From Eucalyptus grandis (Eukaryota; Streptophyta; Magnoliopsida; Myrtales; Myrtaceae): a stretch of 64,000 bases of DNA. Below, piece by piece: positions 47,991 to 59,270 of the stretch. The stretch covers positions 6,138,001-6,202,000 of the forward strand of contig NC_052620.1 of NCBI RefSeq assembly GCF_016545825.1, given 5' to 3'. The notes beneath the pieces were generated by a model. It searched no databases. It was given only the letters and a program-made list of their open reading frames with translations, and was not told the origin of the DNA. Positions within the stretch are counted from its first letter, which is position 1. Every line of letters begins with the position of its first letter. A program made the translations under genes and the position numbers.

Positions 47991-50900
47991 TCATATGATT
48001 CTGTCAAGTGGAACAATTTCACCTTTCCTTGAGACTTTTTCCTGAGGCGAAATAGTTTGGGGCATTGTCATGCCCCCAGATACGATGATCTCTGCAAAAT
48101 GGAAATTCTCAATTAGGTTAAAAAAAAAAAAAATACTTCGAAGATGCTTCTATCTGATGCTTCCAATTAAGTAGATGATGCTAGATTATTCCGACTTATA
48201 GAAGGCAAATTTACTGTACGAATGACTGGTGAACTCAGTGAAAACGATTTTTAGAGGATGTATAAGAACGCTAGGAGTGAACACGGATGAGGCCATGGGG
48301 AAAACAACTGCTTAAATTGCAGCAAATGTATGGTTCCCATTATTAAAGGATCACTATGAATCTCAAAGATGATAACTGATTGGGCCCTTGGAGCTTGGAT
48401 TTTACCAACAGCAATAAGCTTAACAAAGTATAATTAGATTTTCGAATGACACCAAGGGATGATTTCTATGCACACAGATGATAAATGGACATGAGATGCA
48501 TTGCTTGCCCTGCTAAAGAATGAAAGTCCATCTCTCATCCGAAATTAGTAATCTAAGTTCACATAAAAGGCGACTTGCAATATTTCTTTTCCAATTGAAA
48601 CATGAAAACAGACCAGTTTCTTCAGAAACACTCTTGGAAAACAAAAAATAGCAAAATCTATAGAGCATTCAGAAAGAAATTCGATCATAACAAAAGCAAC
48701 ACCATTCATCAGCATGTAAATAGGAAGTCGTTTTGACCAAAAAAAAAAAGAAAAAAAAGGAAGTCGTACCTATGCCTTCCCGGATTGAGAGATTTGGTCT
48801 TATGATGTCTTTGGAATTAACAAGAAATATGTCGCCTATATATAGATGGTTTGTTGGGACGAAAACACTACATAACTCCTCATCTTCATTGTCTTTCTGC
48901 ATAACAAAACTATAGTAGGTAAAAGATACAGAAGAATAAGCAATATTGAGGCAGAGCCATCTTTTGATTATGTATTCCGCCCATTACGCTCTGGTTCAGG
49001 CATCAATAACTAACAACAATATGACACCCTGCAGGATTTGCCTGGTCCATCATAGCACTATAAGACTAGACTAGTAAAAAGTGCATCAATAAAAGTTCCC
49101 ATTTCTAGAAGACTAATCTTAGGGCCTGAACAACCCGTTTGTTTTACTTTTTTATTATGTATGACTCTTGTTGTCTTATAAAGGTAAAGTCCAATCAATC
49201 CTGATGACTTGTATACAATGCACTATCTTAGATTCTCTAACAAATTGATTTATCTATAACTTAGTTCAGTTAGAAGCATGCTAAACTCAAATCTTTTCGT
49301 TCGGGTTTACAATGGATCTTCCAGTTTCTAACATGATATCCATTACCCTTTGTTTCTATTGTCTGTTAACATCAAAGAATTTTCTTTTTTTTCTTTTCCT
49401 TATTTTATAGGGAAAAAGTTAGTAGACTCAATGGTAAGAAGAACTATCTGATGCATAGAAATCACAAGTGTGTCAATTATTTTCTGCTGAAGAAGCAGGA
49501 AAAGACCAATAATTTTGCTCTTAAATTTTCAGTATAGGGATGGTGAATAGTAACATAAGACAAGCACCTGAAGTACGACTGTTGATGTGATGAAACCAAA
49601 TGCATATTCACCAACACGTGGATGGCGGATGATTGCAACCTCTTTAAACGCTGTTGTGTTTTGGTCTGTAGACAAAGAAAACCACCCAGTTCAAGCATGT
49701 AAGCCGTTGTTAGGTTCAAAAAAGGTTCACAAAAAAAGAAAGAAAAGGCTAATCAACTATAAGAAACGAATGATCAGTAAAGAGGAAGCCCATGTCTCAG
49801 GCAAAGTATATGTCACATTTCTTTTCTCCCCTCCTTCAAAGCTATTCTACCACAAAAGCCTAAGGCTGTGTTTTGTTGTCAGGATTTCTAGTCTAGCCAA
49901 GACTAGATAGGATAAGACATGAAATCCTGGAAATTTACTATGTCCTATCCACTGTGTAAAGCTAGATATTTACATATCTTAATCCATTATTTGGTAGAAA
50001 TTTCACATCAATGTCAATGACAAATATGTTACTGCCATGAAAAGGTACCATTCACATCATCATAAACTCCCAAATCCAATAAAGAGAAAGGAAAAAAACT
50101 CCCAAATCTGACTACTTTATAAAATTTGCATGTTAATTTTTAAAAAAATGTTCAGTCAAGATGTACGATAGGCTTTCAATTAAAGAAAATAAATGTTCCT
50201 TTTTCTTTCATCTTTGTTCATAACATCAGCAAATTGAGCAAGTAGAACCAACTAATGAAACCAAAGCATGCATTATACAAAAGAAGAGTGTGTGCTTGCA
50301 AATTTACAGCAACCGGTTTTAATAACTGGAAAGCAAGAAATCATCCTGCACTCGGAAAAGGTAAGATGGCATTTTGTCCAAAAAAACAGATAGAGATTGA
50401 ACTTGTCAGAGCTATGGCACTTGTTGGGCCATATCCAAAGCACACAAGACAGCTAAAGACCAGAGCGATCGCAATCTGAGTCTCTAACAGAATCAGAAAA
50501 TATACAGTAACAATGTTTCTTTAGCCCCCATCATCCTTTATTTTCCCAGACATCAAAACCACCATTGAAGCAACTAAACTGTAGTGGAAATCCATCAATA
50601 GCACCTGCTGTGACACTGAGTTGGTATGCACTTGACATCGTCCCTATTTCTTGAGACAAAAATTTCCACAAAACCACCTTTCACATGGTATGTTTAAATA
50701 TACAAGCATTCAATTAATACCAAAATCCGCATCTACATAATTCACAACTTCACAAGAAAAAACATTGTTCAATGTTGTTCAATGTCATAAAACAACATGG
50801 ATGCAGATATGCTAATTAAGTGCAAAATCAAAGGAATCAAATCAATACACGATGAGAGAAAGCATGATCATTGACCTATGAGAATTACAAGAATAGTGCT

Positions 50901-53900
50901 TTGAATCTCTCACTGCTTTCATAAAGTTTCGACTGCACCGGAGAGCTATAGAGGTGGAAAGGGTAGGTTTTTCAGAATATAACTTTTATATCATGGACAT
51001 AAAAAATCCTATCCACGTTTATCCCACCCTCCACATAGGATATTTTTATCCAAGCTAAATTCCTCTCTTATCCAGGTTTATCCTATCTTGAACAGCAACC
51101 AAACAGCAGGTACGGTGTAATTTATACTGTCCTGATTTGTATCTTGGTTACCAAACGTACACTAAGTGTCTTCATCCCATAAATAAGATTATTATCATGG
51201 ACAAGCATAAAACATACACGAGATCATCATCAGTGTCTTTACGTTCAGAAATGGACCAAAAGTATGATGCCCAACTAGGCAGGACAGCAAACATATCAAC
51301 TGAAATTACATTCAGCACATCTGCAATTCTGAACTCCTCATTAAAAACAAAATTTGTATTTCCAAATCTCCATAAAAAAATGGGATGGAAAAGCACATGC
51401 CATTCAGATAGCACTATTCACAATGATGAGTATACGGAGATATAACAGTTTTTGCAGTAGTTGACAAGGCAGAACAAAGAACTAATAATCTTTACCAGGA
51501 GAAATTGCAGCACTAATTTGCTTGGAGGCTAAGTATAAATGCTTAACAAATGGCATTCGCTTGATAAACCACTCTCCAATCCAGAAGATAGTGGAACCCA
51601 GCCATGACGAAACAAAAACCCCAACAAGGAATACGAAAAGCAGAGATGTGACAAAGCCCAGCCCTGCAAAATAAGAGATCCAGTGCTTTGTGAGCCACAA
51701 TGTTACAAGGAAGAGAATAGGTTATCAATAAGAAGATGACGTCATCAGACTAAGTTGAAAATGTTGCAGCATAAAGTAGATGAGAGTACTTTGTATCTAC
51801 ATAGGCGTAGAATAGATAGTTCAAGATGCGTGCGTTCAGAAAACCATATTCATGTCAACCTGCCAATATTGAATCAGGGCCTTATCAAAACGTTTGGAAA
51901 GGGAGCGAGAGTACATGGAGAAAGAAGCTTCCAAGCAGAAAGGGGTGACCAGAGATTAAGATATGTAAAGGAAGAAGAGGATAGATCCTACTTCTTATTA
52001 AGTTATCTCAGAAAGTTAATTCTCTATTTACTGGAATAACAAAGACAAAAATCAGGTCATTGATGTGCCCACAAATCTAGAATGAAAATCGAACGAAAGA
52101 TCCAAGGAAAGGGGATTGCAAAAGCCTAATAATGTTCCATACATGAATCAACTGGAAACAGTCCTCAAGTCAAAGATTAGGTCTAAGCAAACACAAGTCC
52201 AAAATAGTTGTCATGTATCACCCTTATTGACGGCAAAAACATCTTTTTCATGTTTTATCCTCCCACAAGCATCGACTCAGGGAGTATGAAATGCATGGAC
52301 AGTTTAGAGCTATTCGTTAAGGCTTACAGAATTGTCCAGAAGCCTTTCCTGTTCTTTCTTAAAAGTCAGGCAGTAAACTATTATGACAAAGAGCTGCATG
52401 CCATGCAATCCTAAACGTTTGCTAAGAATGTTTCGCAGGGTAGCACCCATGAAATTCAACTTTAGAGAAAATAAACCAAATAAGTCTTTTTGGCTTTACT
52501 ACTGAATAAACCCTATGCAAAATATGGCTTTGCTCATATGGCCAATGACTGTGCTACCTCAGACAAAAAATATTCGCAGCATATATTCACTAAGAGTTTG
52601 CTACTTACCAAATATGTCTATGCCTAGCTGGTCATAGATAGGACTGAAGAAACCATCAACAAACTCAATAAACCACCACGTGATAAAGAATGTGACTGCA
52701 ACTGGGAACAGAACGACACTGCAAATAAACACCAATTATATCAGTCTTCCAGAAGTAGTAAGCAGCCAACCGTAGCATATGAACAGGTAGCTAAACAAGT
52801 TACCATCCAGTCATAAACTTCTTTGAGATCCAACTCTGAAGCACATAACAGCAAGCCTGCCAAAATAAGCAATAAAATATATAGCCCTTGTGAACAGATT
52901 GAATTCATTTGTCACAACCTTCACTTGACAGATTTCCTAAAATAATAGAATCTCCTTTACCACCACTTAGAATTTTACTACACTTGAAGGTACTTCACAA
53001 AGAAATTAAATTTCTTAACCTGAATGAGCGTGTTTTGCCAAATATAATTTTTTTTTTTGACCAAAAGCTAAACAGTAACTTCACTTGATATTTTTCTTTT
53101 CTTATAAAAATTAATTTACTTCACAATATATTAGGAAGGTTTACTACAAGATACGTACTTTTGCTACAAAAGAGCAACTTTTACAGCCACTGAGCTGAGC
53201 AATACACTTCCACTTTTCTTATTGCAAGATGGTTATGTTTACCATGATTAAGCACATTTTACCAAACTAAATGCTATTATAATTATATCTACCTTCCTGC
53301 CTCAAAAGTTAATATGAGCTAGTGGCCAAAAAAGAAAAGGGAGCACATGAACTTGATGTAGTAATTACATATCCCACTCTACCATGGATGAGTTTTTTTT
53401 TTTTGGCATACGCCATGGATGAGGTTACATACAAAGAAATGACAATTTTTAGTATTTAGGAGATATCGCAATCACATAGTAGTTGTAAAAGAAGACGTTT
53501 TACCATCAACTAGACTAATAGATCCTTATTAATCAAAAGAATAGATGGCAAATATAATGGACAAAATCTTATTTATAAGGTTCCAGCAGTTGAACACCCC
53601 CCCCAAACCCGGTCCAAAGAAAAAAGAGAAAAACTATTTATACTTCATTTAGGAGGATATATCTATAACTACCATTGGGGGTAATTTTCTACAAGTTTTT
53701 CTCTCTCTCCATTCTCTGTAGGTAGCTATTGGTTATTATCTCTAACCACTCTCTCCATGTTGTATACTCATTCCTTTAAATATTACTTCTGCTCACACTT
53801 AAGTTCCTACATTTCCTGGAATTCTTAATGCCGCTAGGTAAGACAAGTTTTCTCTTTTCATAGTCATTATACAAATTAATTATGTACTTTTTGCACAGCC

Positions 53901-54791
53901 ATCAAGTGTGTATCCATATTAGTAATTATAAATGAGTTCTATCATGGCCAGTACTAAGATTCATGCTGGATCTAGTCCTTGATGACAACACATGAAGAGG
54001 AAAAAATGTTGTAGACCAAGATTATATCAGTTGTAAAAATGTTGCTTATAAATCGGATTAAAATACAGGATTGTCGTGAACCTAGCATAGCCCAAGCCCA
54101 GGGAAGGATCTAAATTCAACAGAGCTAATGAAGCCAAACTGCAGAAATGGAGGTCAAGTTGGTGTGAGTGATCCCGAGGAACACGCTTGGTTGGATACTA
54201 AAATGCATTAGGAATCACAGACTAGAAACATTGTTTTGTTAACCGAATTGCACGCCGAGCACTGTACTAGTGAAGTTCAGCCATCACCCAAGTAAGGATT
54301 ATGACAAAGAATTCAACACCACTCATAATTCTCCCACTTCCTTCCATATCTCGTCCCATCCCTTCCTTCTACTTGCCTCCTCTCTCCATGACAGGGACAC
54401 GGAGAGAGACCAAGAACGCATCTTGACCTAAATTCCCACGACTAGGGACCATTTCACGCCAAATGGCTCTCTCCAAAACGCCCACAAAGCATCCGCAACG
54501 TGTCAAAAGTCAACTAATAGCACAAAAAATCAAGAACCCAGATGCAAGAACCCAATAAAAAGAACAGGGTCCGCCCGAACCGGTGACTATTCACGACGAA
54601 AAAACGCGGGTCGGTCGACAGGGACAATGGCACGGACCTGGCGGGTGGAGGAGTTGGCGGGAGAGGGGGGCGGGGCTTGACCGGGTCCTCGGGATCTCCG
54701 CCTCCTTCGCCCACCTCGTCGATGTCGCGCTGGCCGCTGCTGCCGCCGCCGCTGCTCAGGGGGACGGACGTCGACTCTTCTCGTCCGCCAT
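47991..54791 (-). CDS. LCV-like: COV1/LCV-like membrane protein (DUF502), exon 1 frameshifted
   Basis: Family of Arabidopsis CONTINUOUS VASCULAR RING 1 and LIKE-COV, integral membrane proteins that affect vascular patterning and Golgi/TGN-linked secretion. Coding exons, minus strand: 54791-54638, 52856-52804, 52718-52609, 51663-51496, 49665-49568, 48896-48770, 48091-47991 (TGA). Exons 2-7 join in frame with GT-AG introns and give family-typical words: SWISKKFMTG, FPVAVTFFITWWFIEF (TM1), GLGFVTSLLFVFLVGVFVSS (TM2), GEWFIKRMPFVKHLY, EVAIIRHPRVGEYAFGF, VPTNHLYIGDIFLVNS, RPNLSIREGIEIIVSGGMTMPQ. Exon 1 begins with the expected MADEKS but is 154 nt, and the expected peptide runs through three frames: it shifts at the five-base G/C run near 54758-54762 and again in the C-rich stretch near 54674-54684. 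Adding one base at each site would restore the usual N-terminus and a length of 270 aa. So this is either a damaged gene or a locus with two sequence errors. Confidence 0.85.
49863..51165. repeat. Possible insertion inside intron 4 of the COV1-like gene
   Basis: The left side (AAGGCTGTGTTTTGTTGTCA) and inverse of the right side (GTGTACGTTTGGTAACCAAG) are weakly similar to each other and to other MITE-like ends in the window (near 40240 and 62457). Both ends also have TATCC/GGATA-rich stretches. A TIR insertion is possible but not well supported. Confidence 0.3.
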
Positions 54792-54960
54792 TGTCGCCGC
54801 CCTTTGTTCTCGTTCCGTTGGAGAGAACGGCGCAGAAATCTGAGGAATTAGCAGTTGACTTGAAAGAGGGAGGGAGAGGGAGAGGGAGAGAGAGACTGCA
54901 GTGCTAAGCAAGAAGTAGACTGCTGGTGTGGTTGGGTGATGATGATGTGTGTTTTGTTGT
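54792..54960 (-). promoter_or_regulatory. 5' leader of the COV1-like gene
   Basis: The sequence upstream of the minus-strand ATG contains a CT-rich tract on the sense strand (54866-54898) typical of plant leaders. An upstream frame reads straight into MADEKS but begins far outside a plausible coding context. Confidence 0.4.
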
Positions 54961-56039
54961 TTTCTCTTGCCAGATCTGCAAGAAATGTCTTCTTTCTTTT
55001 TCCTTTCTTCTTTCTTGCTCATTGAAGCAATGTGATACCTGTTCGAAAAAACAAAAGGCAATGTGATGATGTGACGTGGTTGCTTAAATAGGTTAAAGCA
55101 AATAAAATTGCAATTTTGCATTCCACAATGTTAGAGTTCTTAGGATTCGGTGCATAATTATAAAAAATAGAGAATACAAGTAAGAACGAGAATTCGAGAC
55201 ATAAAAGTTTATCCTAATTCACCTTTAAATTAGAGTTATATCAAATAGAAAAATTAACTATAATTAGCACCTCGTGCCCTTGTCATATTCCTCAATTATA
55301 AAAAAAAAGAGATAGTATGTTTAAAGAACTTATTCATGAGTCAAAATCTAAACTATTAATAATATATGGACTCAAATTATAAATAGTTTCCTATTGTAAT
55401 TTAACAAAAATCTCATATTGTTTAGAGAACTTTTGATGAACTTTGAGATGGGAGTTGCATAGAATTCATTTAAATCATACACATGCTTTTGTGAGTTGTT
55501 CTCGCATGTGGCTTGTGATTAGCAATGAATCTACCGGTGCATTGTTCTTATCTCATAATGACTTGGTCCGACCAGGATGAAGAGGTGATCTTCCAGGCTA
55601 GAGGGCTTGAGCAACAAGCACCTATTGGCGAGCTCTAGGATGGCAAAAGGGAGGGAGTGGAATTGCGCTTTGAACGGATAGGGGAGAGCGTTCCCGGATT
55701 ATTTATTCAATAGCGCTTTCACGAAAGTGAGGTCACCAATAGCAAGATAAATTACTCATCTTCCAAAATGTAGTCATGAATTGGAATTAGCTCACAAGAT
55801 GTGCCTTTCGATATAACGACAATATTTAATACTGGAACTATCAAGATGAGCGCTCTTCCGGAAAAGTGATTACATGTATCATCAAAAGACAAAACAAGTT
55901 CCTAAATTACATAGGAAAGTAAAGACCACATTTTAAAGGAAATTAATGAGTTTGTCATAGCTACCAAGGTTTTCTTATACGTAAACAAGATTCTCGAGTA
56001 CTTCCAAGTAAACTTTCAAGTAAACTTTCAGAATGCAGA
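54961..56039. other. Intergenic between the COV1-like and receptor-like genes
   Basis: AT-rich DNA without a recognised gene. The end next to 56040 is the 3' flank of the minus-strand receptor-like gene. Confidence 0.4.
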
Positions 56040-58960
56040 TCAGACAACCCTTCTTCTTCTGTGCCCCCGTCGTCTTCTCTGCTTTCCTTGGCAAAACTTG
56101 TCGACGAACCAACGTTCGATTCTTGCGGTGTAGTTGAGCCCCACAACCGAGCCGACGACCAACCCACTTGCGAAGCCCATCAGCACGATCTTCCAGTCGA
56201 GTTCTTCGATCCACGTCCTGGAGTCCTCTTTGACAGACGTGCCCTGGGACGGCGGAGGTGGCGATGCTTCGAGATTGCTGCATTTCTTTGTCAGAGGAGC
56301 TCCGCAGAGTTCCCAGTTCCTTGCGTAGGAACTGTTCTCGAACGTGTTGAACTGCTTCTCTCGAGGTATAGGCCCTGAAAGACGGTTGTCCGACACGGTG
56401 AAGAAGGCAAGGGAAGTGAGTTTGGTTAGCTCCGGAGGGATCTTTCCAGTGAGCTCATTCCCCGACAGGTCGAGAGCTTCCAAATTGGTCAAATTTCCCA
56501 GGGACGAAGGGATGGAGCCGGCGATGGCGTTGTTGGAGAGATTGAGCAAATGGAGTTCAGTCAAACTTCCGATGGAACTCGGGATTTCTCCGACGAAGCT
56601 GTTGCTTGAAAGGTCGATCACGGTCAGGTACTCCAAGATCTTGTTGTACTCCATCTCGATTCCTTTGTTGAGTATCGTGATCGAGTAGTCATACTCTCCG
56701 GATGAAGTCGAGAACCAGGCTTCCTGCACCATCTGCTCTGTAAAGTAAACCGCCTCATCTGGCTCAGCGAATTTCATGGCGTTCCAGGAATCGAAGTACT
56801 TCGACGGCAGGCCACCGGAGAAGTTGTTCATGGACAGGTCGATGATGTGAAGCTTGGGAAAGCGATGATGATTGCCCGGCGGCTCCTTTACAACACCATG
56901 AAATCTATTGTGATGCAAAATGAGTACCTTTAGATTAGGAAGAGAGCCTAACCCTGAAGGAAATGTATCCACAATCCGATTGTTACCCAAATTGAGAAAC
57001 TCAAGCCCGACACATTTGCCGAGTCCCCTAGGCAACGGCCCTTGCAATTGGTTGTCGCTCATATCGACCATTTTCAATTCGCACGCCCCCTTCTGTAGCC
57101 GAGGGATTCTTCCGTAAAACCCGTTGCCGTGCAAGCTCAACGTCAAAAGGGTATTGCTCAAATTGCTCAGACAAGAAGGGAGGACTCCCGAGAGTTCGTT
57201 CTTGGCCAAATCGAGTATCTGAATCGAGCTCAGCTGGCACATCGCCGGAGGTATCTGTCCTGTCAGTTTGTTATTTGAGGCGAGATAGAACGAGATGGAT
57301 CTTGGCGGAACCGGTAGTTGTCCTTCCATTCCGTTGTATCGGAGATCCAAAGTCTGGAGATTGGCCCATTTGAATTCAACTGGGTACGATGAAAATCCGG
57401 TCAGGGAGTTCTTAGAAAGATTCAGGTGTGCCAAGTTTTCCGGACTTACGTTCAGCAACCACTGAGGTACTTTCCCAGAAATTCCGTTGTAGGACAGGTC
57501 GATATATTGCAATGTATCGAGCTTTGCGATGAACTTGGGGAACTCCCTCAAGCTGCAAGAAGCCAACCCGAGAACGACTATCGTTGAAAGGCTAACATTC
57601 AGGTCTTTGGTGGCCAGAGAGAAATTGTTGAATGACAAGTAAAGTGACTGGAGGCTTTGATGCTTCATCAGCAGGTCAAATTGGGCGGTGCCGTTCAAGT
57701 TGTTCGAAATCACAGCGAGCTTATTCAGATTCTTGAGCCCAAAGATTGTACTCGGCATCGGGCCCTCCAGTCTGTTATAGGAGAGATCAAGCTTAAGTAC
57801 ACTGGTGAGGCCTGAGATCCGGGATGGGATTTGCCCAGTCAATCGATTGTAGCTAAGATCGAAAAGAGTGACCTTGGCGAGATTCATCAAAGAAGATGGG
57901 ATTTCCCAGAGAGTTGATTGGAGCTAAGATCGAGATAGCCAAGTCTGACGAGCTTCCCAAGCGAAGGTGGGATTTCACCTGTCAACTGGTTCCCGTTCAA
58001 GTCCAACGTATAAAGCCTAGCCAACTCGCCCACTGAAGATGGAATGATCCCTGATAACTCACAGCTTGCGATCTTCAACTCAATTAGAGAACTCAGGTTG
58101 CCAAGTGAACTTGGGAGCTGACCAGAACACCTAGTCCAGGAAAGCGACAATGACTTTAGCCGGCTGCTCTGACGAAACTCTGGCATACGGACGGAGAGAT
58201 TCTTGTTGAGGCTCACGTCAAGAGTTTTGAGCCTCGGCAACTCGAAGGTGGCCATAGGGAGCTCGCCTCGCAAACTGCAGTTGGCAAGCAATAGGGAGGT
58301 CAAATTGGACAGCTCTGCAATCGCGTCAGGAAGCGGACTCGACGTGAGCACTTGACAGAGGTTGAGTCCCTCCAATTTGGTCAGACTGCGGACTAGGTTC
58401 TCTATACTAGGACTCTTGAGCTCCAGGGCATTATTAGAAAGATCAAGGAAGGACAAGTTGGTCAAGTTCAGGACTTCCCACGGGATCTGTCCATGAAACG
58501 AAGATTGGAAGAGGACTAAGCTCGTTAGCTCCTGGAGATTGCCTATGGCAGATGGTATTTGGGACGATCTGAAGTCGTTGGCCGCGAGGTTGAGCCTCTG
58601 CAAGTGAACAAGACGGAAGAGGCTGGCGTTAGAGTCGATTGGGCCAAGGAGGCAGCTATTCTCGAGGTCGAGGCTGATCACACGGCCTGTCTCCTCATCG
58701 CACTCGACGCCATCCCAAGCACAGCAATCCCCGGCTTCTCCCTTCACCGCCTGCCATGATTCTAGCTTCGCGGTCACGAGGTAATCGTAGGACTCGCACA
58801 AGCTCTCGCTGAAGAAGGCTCTCTTGAACTCTAGCAAGGCCGACCTCTCGTCTTCGTGGCATTCTGGCTTCCTCGAGGTCACCCTCGCGGCAGCATTGGA
58901 GAAAACGGGGTGGACTAGGATAAGCGAAACCGCCATGAGAAGCGGCGCTCCAAGTTTCAT
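56040..58960 (-). pseudogene. LRR receptor-like protein, single exon, one-base frameshift
   Basis: Plant cell-surface receptor-like protein of the Cf-9/Ve/RLP12 type: extracellular LRRs, one membrane span, no kinase; such proteins work with SOBIR1-type kinases in immunity. Part 1 (58960-57887, 357 codons): signal peptide MKLGAPLLMAVSLILVHP, LRR N-terminal cap (ERSALLEFKRAF ... CCAWDGVECD) and many LxxLxxLxLxxNxLxGxIP repeats. Part 2 (57890-56040, 616 codons): further LRRs, an island-like segment near AVYFTEQMVQEA, the usual last LRRs, an acidic juxtamembrane stretch (KEDSRTWIEELDWK), a membrane helix with GxxxG (VLMGFASGLVVGSVVG) and a short basic tail. The two parts overlap by 4 nt and join where NQLSGK should continue as IPSSLMNL. 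One A is missing from the run whose plus-strand image is TTT at 57902-57904. With that base the frame would encode 973 aa, normal for the family. All other sequence is open, so it is a very recent pseudogene or an assembly error. Confidence 0.85.
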
Positions 58961-59270
58961 GACGATCGTTCGGTTTCACACTGTTGGGTCTAGGGCTTTT
59001 GCTGGCAAAGATGATGCTGAGGATGGGAGTGGTGATCACTCAGTAACTCCCCAAGCGCGTCTTGAGTGTTGACCGATACTTTGTCTTGTGGACGCAATGA
59101 GTTTTTTTCTGCTAGAAGACGCAACGAGTTGCCTTGTCAACAGTTTGGCCAAAAGGATTCGATGTTGACTCGCATGCAATTCTTGACTGTTTGAAGTGGT
59201 TGACTTGGACTTTCCATCTCGAATCATGATGCGTGGCTTTACCATCCAAATGTTGAGAAGGCATCTTGGG
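58961..59270 (-). promoter_or_regulatory. Receptor-like gene promoter with W-box cluster
   Basis: Five TTGAC cores lie within 140 bp upstream of the coding start: 59069-59074, 59136-59140 (opposite strand), 59165-59170, 59183-59188 and 59200-59205. WRKY factors bind TTGAC[CT] in promoters of defence genes. The density fits a pathogen-responsive immune receptor, though function is untested. Confidence 0.5.

Noticed and set aside
54240..54310. Sequence resembling part of a 5S rRNA internal region
   Set aside because: Only a few short words match and the order is not that of 5S rRNA; no gene can be supported.
54756..55121. 121-codon minus-strand frame ending in MADEKSRRPSP
   Set aside because: The upstream part is leader sequence with low-complexity CT repeats; only the last 11 codons belong to the COV1-like protein.
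56061..56378. Plus-strand frames under the receptor-like gene
   Set aside because: Antisense shadows of LRR coding sequence; they have no domain.
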